Shown here in pieces: positions 1 through 6,510 of a DNA stretch of 64,000 nucleotides. The stretch spans positions 8,554 through 72,553 of the forward strand of contig JBBQHB010000016.1 of assembly GCA_038323575.1 (NCBI GenBank), given 5' to 3'. The DNA is from CAINVV01 sp038323575. Lineage in GTDB: Bacteria > Bacteroidota > Bacteroidia > Bacteroidales > Prolixibacteraceae. A model generated the notes under the pieces. The model saw only the letters and a list, made by a program, of their open reading frames with translations, ran no database searches and was not told the origin of the DNA. Positions within the stretch are counted from its first letter, which is position 1; each line of letters opens with the position of its first letter. Made by a program: the position numbers and the translations under genes.

Positions 1-1
1 C

Positions 2-475
2 GGCGGCTTTAAGCAGGTTTATAACCTGCCGCTTGTAGATCTGCCGACGCTCTATGAGCTGGCATTGGCCGGCAGGTTTATTTTCATTCCTGAGACATTG
101 GGCGACTGGCGCAATTATGCCACCCAGATTACCAAAACCTATCCTGAGGTGATGACGGAGGGGTTTTACAGGATGGCCAAATCTTTTCTGGCAACTCATG
201 CAAGCGCAGTGGTAATAAATTCAGACGAAAAGGCGTTGGACCGCTATTATGCACGCCGCATGGTGATTGCCTGGGCACGGTCGGGCCGGTACAAACTGAT
301 CAGGAAAGAGTATGCCTCAGCAAGGAAGGACTATCTCAAAGCGATTTCCGGGTACGGATTTGCTGAGCCGGTCTGGAAACTCAGGGCCGCTGTCGGCTGG
401 TTTTTCAGCCTCTTTCATGCAGATGTGGAAGGGCTTTCAAGAATTTTGGGGAAACGGTCGTATACTGAGCAATAA
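2..475 (+). CDS. Glycosyltransferase family 2, C-terminal fragment
   Basis: The reading frame is already open at the first bases of the window, so this is the 3' end of a longer gene whose start lies outside. About 157 residues remain. The visible beginning (PLVDLPTLYELALAGRF, then IPETLGDWRNYATQ) resembles the region just after the catalytic core of GT2 enzymes, where an acceptor-binding segment ends in a conserved W-R pair. The helical tail (about residues 50-157) has no recognisable motif. The gene probably adds a sugar to a surface polysaccharide or glycolipid, since the methyltransferase and GT4 genes nearby fit a glycan cluster, though they lie on the other strand. Family assignment is from pattern memory. 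The catalytic DxD is not in the window. Confidence 0.6.
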   Translation, partial: GGFKQVYNLPLVDLPTLYELALAGRFIFIPETLGDWRNYATQITKTYPEVMTEGFYRMAKSFLATHASAVVINSDEKALDRYYARRMVIAWARSGRYKLIRKEYASARKDYLKAISGYGFAEPVWKLRAAVGWFFSLFHADVEGLSRILGKRSYTEQ

Positions 476-482
476 GCCGAAA

Positions 483-498
483 AGTTACCCGGTCACTT
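483..498. repeat. GTGACCGG-type octamer repeat, left of HEPN/MNT cassette
   Basis: The 16 bases AGTTACCCGGTCACTT differ at one position from the copy at 1443-1458 (AGTCACCCGGTCACTT), and the latter is inverted relative to 1393-1408. They sit 7 bp after the GT2 stop and about 45 bp beyond the end of the HEPN gene. The motif therefore occurs on both sides of the HEPN/MNT pair. A small palindrome TTGGTTTAACCAA follows at 497-509. Confidence 0.6.
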
Positions 499-543
499 GG
501 TTTAACCAAATTTAAACAGACAAAAAACCTAGATCATTAACTA

Positions 544-936
544 TCATGCTTCAAGATGATTCTTCACGGTAAGATAGACTTCCTGCGCATAATGATAGAA
601 TGTTTGTGCTTGTTGCAGTGTGGGTTTCCCGCCAGGTAATAACCCTAATTCTCCCGGATAACGTGATTCCATAAAGAGGCTGTCAAGAGCAATTACAACA
701 TCATCATTGGATGGAAAGTTGATGAGCGAGGAGCACAAATCTTGCAACTTACTTAAGGAGTGTATTTTAGGAACTCTGGTTCCCTTTTCTTCGATGATTG
801 CTTTTAACGATTTTTCGATCGCTTGTTGAGCATGGAAAGCAACATGACCGGTCAACCTGTCATTGTGGATTATATGGGTAATGCTCTCAATATCCAAACT
901 TGCCGCTTCAAGCCATACTTTTGTAATTGCCTTCAT
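544..936 (-). CDS. HEPN-domain protein (putative toxin half of an MNT/HEPN pair)
   Basis: This 130-residue all-helical protein has the features of the COG1895-type HEPN family. It has an N-terminal helix with W-L-E-A-A, the segment AFHAQQAIEKSLKAII at about residues 33-48, then RVPKIHSLSKL at about 54-64, and the C-terminal pattern ESRYPGE. HEPN proteins paired with a minimal nucleotidyltransferase are commonly toxin-antitoxin systems in which HEPN is an RNase and the MNT partner inactivates it. An R-x4-H arrangement is present, but the following residues are S-L. The R-x4-H-x-Y with an AMPylatable Tyr known from the Shewanella MntA/HepT pair is absent, so RNase activity is uncertain. The gene starts 7 bp after the stop of the MNT gene, so the two form an operon. 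The pair sits inside a glycan-biosynthesis locus. Confidence 0.8.
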   Translation of the reverse strand: MKAITKVWLEAASLDIESITHIIHNDRLTGHVAFHAQQAIEKSLKAIIEEKGTRVPKIHSLSKLQDLCSSLINFPSNDDVVIALDSLFMESRYPGELGLLPGGKPTLQQAQTFYHYAQEVYLTVKNHLEA

Positions 937-943
937 GCCAATA

Positions 944-1273
944 TTATATCAAAACGATTCCTTTTTGCATAATCTCTTTTGAAAAGGAGCTACCCAAATC
1001 GATAAATTTTTGATGGACCGGTAAGGTATGTACAAGAATGTCTGATGCGTATTTTTTCCTAAAATTGCTTAATGCCAGGTATACACTTTTTTTGATCCGA
1101 AGGTTCTCCTCAAAAGTTTCCGGTATAAATGTTTCTTTAGTAACAACATATAGATCAATATCACTGTCCTGATTAGGTGTTCCATAAGCAAAACTCCCGA
1201 ACAAAATCACTTTTGCAGGATTTATTGGCCGCAAATTATCAATAATCTCGTTTTTAACTGATTCGGTCAACAT
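944..1273 (-). CDS. MNT-type minimal nucleotidyltransferase (putative antitoxin)
   Basis: This 109-residue protein belongs to the polymerase-beta-like minimal nucleotidyltransferases. The signature GS-x10-DxD is complete (GSFAYGTPNQDSDIDLYVV at about residues 26-44), and a third acidic residue is likely in YASDILVHT near residue 83. In characterised MntA/HepT pairs such a protein adds AMP to the HEPN toxin and neutralises it. Here it is the first gene of a two-gene operon with the HEPN gene 7 bp downstream. The start ATG is followed by LTESVKNEIIDNL, a typical leading helix, and no earlier in-frame start is apparent. Function as an antitoxin is inferred from pairing, not shown. Confidence 0.8.
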   Translation of the reverse strand: MLTESVKNEIIDNLRPINPAKVILFGSFAYGTPNQDSDIDLYVVTKETFIPETFEENLRIKKSVYLALSNFRKKYASDILVHTLPVHQKFIDLGSSFSKEIMQKGIVLI

Positions 1274-1370
1274 ATACTTCGAATTTGTGGCCGAAAGTTA
1301 ACGATTTTTTCTGTTTGATGTTACATGATATCCTTAGCAGATTTTCAGGTGTATTAGTTCTTCTTTTCCT

Positions 1371-1458
1371 GTGACCGGGTGACTGGCTTAAAAAGTGACC
1401 GGGTGACTTGAAAATTAAATGATCAAATCTGAATCAGAGCGGAGTCACCCGGTCACTT
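1371..1458. repeat. GTGACCGG octamer tract with a 16-bp perfect inverted repeat
   Basis: The run 1371-1410 reads in 8-bp steps: GTGACCGG, GTGACTGG, CTTAAAAA, GTGACCGG, GTGACTTG. An inverted copy follows at 1443-1458. The 16 bases at 1393-1408 and 1443-1458 are exact reverse complements separated by 34 bp. The inverted copy begins only 4 bp beyond the stop codon of the methyltransferase gene. The rest of 1274-1370 shows no gene. It must hold the promoter of the HEPN/MNT pair, but no clear TAnnTTTG box with partner was found. Confidence 0.7.
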
Positions 1459-1462
1459 AACC

Positions 1463-2413
1463 TCACTTAACCAGGTAAAAGCAGGCACAGTCGCCATCCC
1501 CGATGCTGTTGAGCCTGGCAGCTTCCTTTGAAAAATCCCTCATCTGTTTTTTTGTGAACATCGAAAAGTCATCGGAGTAGGGGAAATCCCGCAGGTATTT
1601 TTCGCTGGAGGCGAACTGTACAAAGGAAGAATCGTACTCAATCCTGTCAATTTTCATTCCGGCCTGTTTTGCGAGCAGGTGGATGCTGTGGGTGGTATGC
1701 AGGAAAAGGTGCCGCGGGGCATCCAGCGCAAACCAGTGGGTACGGTACTTGCGCCAGGAATGGGAGTTGGCCACCGGAATCCTGATAAGCAGTTTCCCTC
1801 CGGGTTTCAGTAAATCATGAATTTTTCCAAGGACCTTATCAGGATGATCCATATGCTCGAAAGCGTGGTGCATCATGATAAAATCGTACTGACGCGACAT
1901 CCCGAAAAGATCTCTTTTCAGGATTTTCAGTTCAGCGCTGTTTTGAAGATCTTTCTCCAGGAACGGGTCAATGCCGGTAAGGTTCCTGAATCCGCTCCGC
2001 TGCATGGATTGAATGACTCGTCCTGATCCGCATCCTACATCCAGGACGGAATCGTTGAAACCGACCAATCCCGGTTTCATCCATTTGAAAGGGTGCGGTA
2101 AAAAAAGGGAGATCAGCGCGCCGACAGGATCGAATTTGTGCAGGTAATGTCTCAGCAGGCTCTTCTTCAGGAAATAGACGACCGGATTCAAAGAGAGGCC
2201 AAACCTGGGTTGCCTGAAAGAGTAATATTCTGTCGGATAATATTTTGAAAGATTTTCAGGTGTTTCGACAATTTGCAGACAATAACAATTGGCACATTCA
2301 AGGTATTGAAATTGATCCCGAAGGTTCAATAGCCGTTCGGTGGCCAGGTGGATGCGGTTGTTGGTAACGTTTCCACAAATTTTGCAGGCAATGCCGTTGT
2401 TCATGTTCTCCAA
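1463..2413 (-). CDS. Class I SAM-dependent methyltransferase with N-terminal zinc ribbon
   Basis: The 316-residue protein has an N-terminal Cys4 knuckle (C10, C13, C40, C43; CKIC and CANC) typical of methyltransferases acting on sugar nucleotides or glycan intermediates. The class I fold follows, with motif I VLDVGCGSGRV near residue 125, the acidic SAM-binding turn near residue 145, and FIMMHHAFEHMDHP near residue 180 before the KPGGKLLIRIP strand. The neighbours (GT2 fragment and two GT4 genes) suggest methylation of a surface glycan or its donor. It ends at a TGA that already belongs to a GTGACCGG-like tract. The next gene upstream starts 84 bp away on the same strand, so co-transcription is likely. 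The exact substrate cannot be read from the sequence. Confidence 0.8.
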   Translation of the reverse strand: MENMNNGIACKICGNVTNNRIHLATERLLNLRDQFQYLECANCYCLQIVETPENLSKYYPTEYYSFRQPRFGLSLNPVVYFLKKSLLRHYLHKFDPVGALISLFLPHPFKWMKPGLVGFNDSVLDVGCGSGRVIQSMQRSGFRNLTGIDPFLEKDLQNSAELKILKRDLFGMSRQYDFIMMHHAFEHMDHPDKVLGKIHDLLKPGGKLLIRIPVANSHSWRKYRTHWFALDAPRHLFLHTTHSIHLLAKQAGMKIDRIEYDSSFVQFASSEKYLRDFPYSDDFSMFTKKQMRDFSKEAARLNSIGDGDCACFYLVK

Positions 2414-2497
2414 ATTTTAATATTGTTCTGCAAAGATATATTTTTAGCCGAATGGCTGCTGATTGGGAAATTGACAGGCCATTCGGTATTGATGGGA

Positions 2498-3523
2498 TCA
2501 GTTGGCATCCAGCAAAGCCAGGAGTGATTCAGCCCGTTTCTTCTTTGAAAACAATACAGCTACCTGCAGCCGGATCGTTCTTTCATCCGGGAAGCCGTCT
2601 TTCAGCAATCGTTCTGTAATCAGTCGGGCGATTGTATGGGGATCCCTATCAACGACAGCGCCGACAACACCGACGACTTCCGGCATCCCGCCTTCACAGG
2701 TTACGATCGGGTAGACACCAAACGACATGGCTTCAGCAATGGAAACGCCAAAAGATTCCGAGTAGGAGAGCTGACAGTAAATCCTGGCATTCCGGTAAAA
2801 TGCGCTCAGTTCTTCAGGCGTGACTCTTTCGTAAAGGGTTATATTTATAGGTAAATTACTGAGTCTGTGAACCAGTGCTGTTCGATTGATCCCAACTATT
2901 TCGAACCTGATACCGGGCAGCAGCCTGGCGGTTTCGATAAAGGTGTCAATTCCTTTAAGGTAGAAAGTCCGGTCATTCTCAATCAGCCCAACCGTAAGGA
3001 TTGTATCTGTTTTGTTTATTGCGCTAAAATCCGGACTTTCGATGGTCACACAGTTGTAAATCATTTTGCTTTTGGTCTTTGGGGCAATCACTTTTGCCTT
3101 TCTGGATACATACCCGGAAACGGGGAGAATGACAGTTGCATTTCTCATGGAGGAACCGCAAAACCAGCCGCGAAAAGGCGAGCAGAAAGCGCCGTAATTG
3201 ATATCCCTGATACGGCAGACATCGTAACCGCCAATCACAACATATGCTTTTTTCCCGGTTATTTTTGCGAAAAGGACAGGCAGGAAAGAGTGATAATCAG
3301 CAAACCAACAATAAAACAGATCAAATTTCCAGCCATGAAGCAGGAGAAAGAAAAACTGCTTTACGATTTCAAGTGCATTTTTTGCTATCCCTTTTACGGC
3401 AGCAAAATGGTATTTTTCTACCGAATGGGTTGAATTTAAAATATCGAAGTCGTTTTTCACAAAAGTGGAGAAGCCGGTGTAGACAAACAGGATTCTCTTT
3501 TTTGTGATTTTTTTATTGCTCAT
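2498..3523 (-). CDS. Glycosyltransferase family 4
   Basis: This is a 341-residue GT-B glycosyltransferase. The C-terminal half carries the nucleotide-sugar signature of GT4: SYSESFGVSIAEAMSFG near residues 252-268, the EX7E arrangement with both Glu present, followed by PEVVG. A donor-side strand with TILTVGLIENDR precedes it, near residue 172. The N-terminal part contains a short hydrophobic stretch (AKNALEIVKQFFFLLLHGWKF) that may lie on the membrane. It is probably cytoplasmic or membrane-associated, building a surface polysaccharide or glycolipid. It lies 17 bp downstream of another GT4 gene on the same strand, so the two are likely one transcript. Donor and acceptor are unknown. Confidence 0.85.
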   Translation of the reverse strand: MSNKKITKKRILFVYTGFSTFVKNDFDILNSTHSVEKYHFAAVKGIAKNALEIVKQFFFLLLHGWKFDLFYCWFADYHSFLPVLFAKITGKKAYVVIGGYDVCRIRDINYGAFCSPFRGWFCGSSMRNATVILPVSGYVSRKAKVIAPKTKSKMIYNCVTIESPDFSAINKTDTILTVGLIENDRTFYLKGIDTFIETARLLPGIRFEIVGINRTALVHRLSNLPINITLYERVTPEELSAFYRNARIYCQLSYSESFGVSIAEAMSFGVYPIVTCEGGMPEVVGVVGAVVDRDPHTIARLITERLLKDGFPDERTIRLQVAVLFSKKKRAESLLALLDAN

Positions 3524-3540
3524 GTTGACGGATATATGGA

Positions 3541-4821
3541 TCAGAGATTGTTTGTCAGTTCCTTTGTCAGATTTCGCCGCGTATATTGTTCTGTACCAAT
3601 GGTTTCATTCCAGATCACCCCTTGCCGGTTCAGCTCAAATATTTCGAGAATGAACTGCCGCATTTTATCCGTCTCGTCATAGGAAAAGAGTTTCCCTGCC
3701 CTGCATTGCTGAACCATGATATCAACATCCCCGCCCACCGGACCGATTGCAAGCACCGGTCGTTTTGCCGCCAGGTATTCGAAGAATTTACCTGTTACAA
3801 TCCCTTTGTTGTCCGGCGAATCAGGGATGGCCATGAGCAGCATGGAGGCCCCTTTCATCTGGCGGATGGCCTGTTCGTGGGGGATATAACCCAGCACCTC
3901 GACCAAGGAATCCAGATTTTTTAGTGCGAAAAGGTTGAGTATATCATCGGGAACATTTCCGACAAAACGAATTTTAAGCTGCTCCTTAACCCTATCGGGA
4001 AGTTGTGAGACGGCCCTGACAAACTGATCAATCCGGTAGCTTACCGAGATGGTGCCGGTGTAGGTAATGGTGAATGATTCGTTGTGAACAGCTTCGATCC
4101 CCTCAAAGTCCTGCTCATCGTACCCGTTCGGGATAACGGCAATTTTACCGGTTGACTGCGGGATTTTTTTGAGCAGGAGTTTTCGCACTTCTTCGCTGAC
4201 GGTGATGATTTTGTCGGCATTTGAAAGTACAGATTTCTCGAGTTCCAGGTCAAACCTTGCCGCAAGAGCAGAATGGTACAAATCTTTGTAGTAATAAATG
4301 TCGGTCCAGGGATCCCTGAAATCAGCTATCCACCTTATCCCCGTGAGCGCTTTTATTTTTTTCCCGATCAGATGTGTGGAGTGCGGCGGGCCGGATGTGA
4401 CGACAACATCTATCCCTTCCGCAGTGATCAGTTCAAGGGCTTTTTTCAGCGCATGCCTGTTCCATCCTTTCCGCGGATCCGGTATGAAGAGGTTTCCGCG
4501 GAGAAACCGCGACAACTTTTCGAACAGGGTGATTTTTTTCTGGTTGGAGAATCCCCCGTAAGGGATCTCTTTTTTGTTGGAAATCCGCCGGTAGAGGTTA
4601 TAAGGTTCAAATGTTTTTGTTTTATGGACGGAAAGTTCGGGGCTGATTTCCTGCAAAAGGGAGTAATCAAGCTGGGCATAAGAGGCCAGTTTTTCATCTA
4701 CAGTCAAAATGACAGGCTGGTAGCCAAATCCGGGAAGAAACTTCGAGAATTTCAGCCATCTCTGAACGCCTGCCCCACCGCTGGGCGGCCAATAGTAAGT
4801 GATGATAAGGATTTTTCTCAT
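3541..4821 (-). CDS. Glycosyltransferase family 4 (GT-B fold)
   Basis: The 426-residue protein starts with the loop ITYYWPPSGGAGVQRW that is characteristic of a bacteroidete GT4 subfamily in which a GG-x-G-V-Q-R turn binds the donor phosphate. The middle has WIADFRDPWTD near residue 166 and IPNGYDEQDF near residue 230. The C-terminal donor domain has KFFEYLAAKRPVLAIGP, where the first Glu of the usual EX7E signature is present but the second half is degenerate. It overlaps tsaB by four bases (ATGA-type coupling) and is followed 17 bp later by the next GT4 gene, so tsaB and the two GT genes look like one operon. Substrates are unknown. Confidence 0.82.
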   Translation of the reverse strand: MRKILIITYYWPPSGGAGVQRWLKFSKFLPGFGYQPVILTVDEKLASYAQLDYSLLQEISPELSVHKTKTFEPYNLYRRISNKKEIPYGGFSNQKKITLFEKLSRFLRGNLFIPDPRKGWNRHALKKALELITAEGIDVVVTSGPPHSTHLIGKKIKALTGIRWIADFRDPWTDIYYYKDLYHSALAARFDLELEKSVLSNADKIITVSEEVRKLLLKKIPQSTGKIAVIPNGYDEQDFEGIEAVHNESFTITYTGTISVSYRIDQFVRAVSQLPDRVKEQLKIRFVGNVPDDILNLFALKNLDSLVEVLGYIPHEQAIRQMKGASMLLMAIPDSPDNKGIVTGKFFEYLAAKRPVLAIGPVGGDVDIMVQQCRAGKLFSYDETDKMRQFILEIFELNRQGVIWNETIGTEQYTRRNLTKELTNNL

Positions 4822-5558
4822 TCTTGCAGAAGATTGGTATCTTTTTTTGAATGGAAAATATTTTTTGTCGGGATGGTTGCAACGAAGTCTTTCAGGTAAT
4901 AGGGCTCATAATAGGCAACATCCGCGAAATTTCCAGCCATAAAAGCAGATTCGGCGAGTTCAGCCATATATGCCGCAGAGGTGGTTATGTTGTCAAGAAA
5001 CAGTGCGTTGGGATGCTGAATAGTCATTTTGCATTTGTCGGCCCCATTTCCGAAAAAGAGAATTTTCTGATCCAGCAGCAATAATTCGAAGGAAAGGTGA
5101 TCGATGATATCGGCCTGGATTTCCCTGATTTTCACCAGTTGATGGTTGTAGACGCAGGCGTAAACTTCCATTCTCCTGGCATCTATCATGGGGCAATAAA
5201 GCAGCGGTTCCTTTTTCTCAATTCCCAGGCTATAGGGGTTATTGATGACATAATGAGCCATGGCTTCAAGCGATGAAATAGCAATCAGTGGTAATCCTGC
5301 AGCATAGCAGAGTCCTTTGGCAGTTGAAACGCCGATTCTCAGGCCTGTATATGAACCCGGACCTCCGGATACGGCTACTGCGTCAAGACTTTTAAAAGGT
5401 AAATTCCGTTCTGACATCACTTCCTCCACGTACCGCGTGAGCAGCTGGGCATGGTTTCTCCCGCTCTTGTCTTCCCGTTCCGAAACCACTCTCCCCTCTG
5501 CAGAGAGCGCTACTGAACAAACCTCAGTTGAAGTTTCAATACACAGAATAGATGCCAT
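4818..5558 (-). CDS. tsaB: tRNA N6-threonylcarbamoyladenosine biosynthesis protein TsaB
   Basis: The protein is 246 residues, the usual length. TsaB is the ASKHA-fold partner of TsaD in the cytoplasmic complex that makes t6A37 in ANN-decoding tRNAs. Diagnostic elements are the N-terminal ILCIETSTEVCSVAL, then SGRNHAQLL at about 32-40, and the strongly conserved VSGGPGSYTGLRIGVSTAKGL at about 64-84. The catalytic metal-binding histidines of TsaD are absent, as expected for TsaB. It is the first gene of a minus-strand unit, and its stop overlaps the start of the GT4 gene downstream. The 185 bp between it and the divergent LytTR regulator are AT-rich and should carry both promoters, but no clear box was found. 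Confidence 0.95.
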   Translation of the reverse strand: MASILCIETSTEVCSVALSAEGRVVSEREDKSGRNHAQLLTRYVEEVMSERNLPFKSLDAVAVSGGPGSYTGLRIGVSTAKGLCYAAGLPLIAISSLEAMAHYVINNPYSLGIEKKEPLLYCPMIDARRMEVYACVYNHQLVKIREIQADIIDHLSFELLLLDQKILFFGNGADKCKMTIQHPNALFLDNITTSAAYMAELAESAFMAGNFADVAYYEPYYLKDFVATIPTKNIFHSKKDTNLLQE

Positions 5559-5743
5559 TTCTTTTTTTTACAAATATCTGAAATAATAAGGAATTTGCGT
5601 TTTTTTAAAAAAAGATTCACTTATTTAAATCATTTTCAGTATTTCTTTGTTTATATAAGAACCTGCATATGTATGGAGCAGGTCAGATATCTTTTCCTTT
5701 GAGAAAGATAACCGAAAAATTCTTATTATTAGACGACATCCAC

Positions 5744-6499
5744 ATGCTAAAGGCAGTAATTATAGATGATGATTATTCCTCCCGGATGGTATTGAAAGAG
5801 ATACTGAAGAAGACGATTTCGAATGTAGAATTGGTAGGCGAAGCAAAATGTGTTGAGGAAGGAGTTGCGTTGATAGAGCAGACCAATCCGGATCTGGTTT
5901 TACTGGATATCAGTATGCCTGATGGTACCGGGTTTGATCTGTTGGACAAGGTTAAGAAAATAGATTTCCGTATTATATTTATCACAGCATACAGCGAATT
6001 TGCCATCAGGGCTTTCAAATATTCGGCGTTTGACTATATTGTCAAACCTGTTAACAAGGAGGAACTAGCCCTGGCCATTGCCAGAATACCCAAAATTCCG
6101 GCAGAAGACAACAAGGTAGCCGTTAACGCCCTTAAAGCCAATTTTTTATCGAAGAGCGAGAGTGGTTTTGCGACCATTGCATTGCCTGAAATGAGCGGTT
6201 TTGCCATTATTTCAGTCGACAAAATTGTGCGGTGCGAAGGGATGCGCAACTACACCAAAATTATTTTCAAAGAGGATCAGGAGAAGGTGGTAAGCCGAAC
6301 CCTGCTGGAGTTTGAGAATCTCCTTACCCCGCTGGGATTTATCAGAATCCACAGGAGTCACCTGGTAAACCTGGTAAATGTTGTGCGCTACATCAAAGCG
6401 CAGGGAGGACTGGTCGTACTGAAAACCGGCGAACGGTTAAAGGTATCCCATAAGTACAAAGATGATCTCCTGAGCAAACTTCTTTACAATAAATTGTAG
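5744..6499 (+). CDS. LytTR-family response regulator
   Basis: This is a 251-residue two-domain regulator. The receiver domain (about 1-120) has the acidic pocket IIDDD (D8-D10), phosphoacceptor D55 in LVLLDISMP, T81 in FITAY and K101 in IVKPV. The LytTR DNA-binding domain occupies about 150-250, with the conserved stretch GFIRIHRSHLVNL and SHKYKDDL near the end. An ATG 75 bp upstream is in frame, but the chosen ATG gives the canonical receiver start MLKAVIIDDD. LytTR regulators usually pair with a LytS/YehU-type histidine kinase. No kinase gene is beside it. It is convergent with the glycogen phosphorylase gene, with only 11 bp between the two stop codons. Target genes are unknown. Confidence 0.92.
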   Translation: MLKAVIIDDDYSSRMVLKEILKKTISNVELVGEAKCVEEGVALIEQTNPDLVLLDISMPDGTGFDLLDKVKKIDFRIIFITAYSEFAIRAFKYSAFDYIVKPVNKEELALAIARIPKIPAEDNKVAVNALKANFLSKSESGFATIALPEMSGFAIISVDKIVRCEGMRNYTKIIFKEDQEKVVSRTLLEFENLLTPLGFIRIHRSHLVNLVNVVRYIKAQGGLVVLKTGERLKVSHKYKDDLLSKLLYNKL

Positions 6500-6510
6500 T
6501 GCATCCAGTA

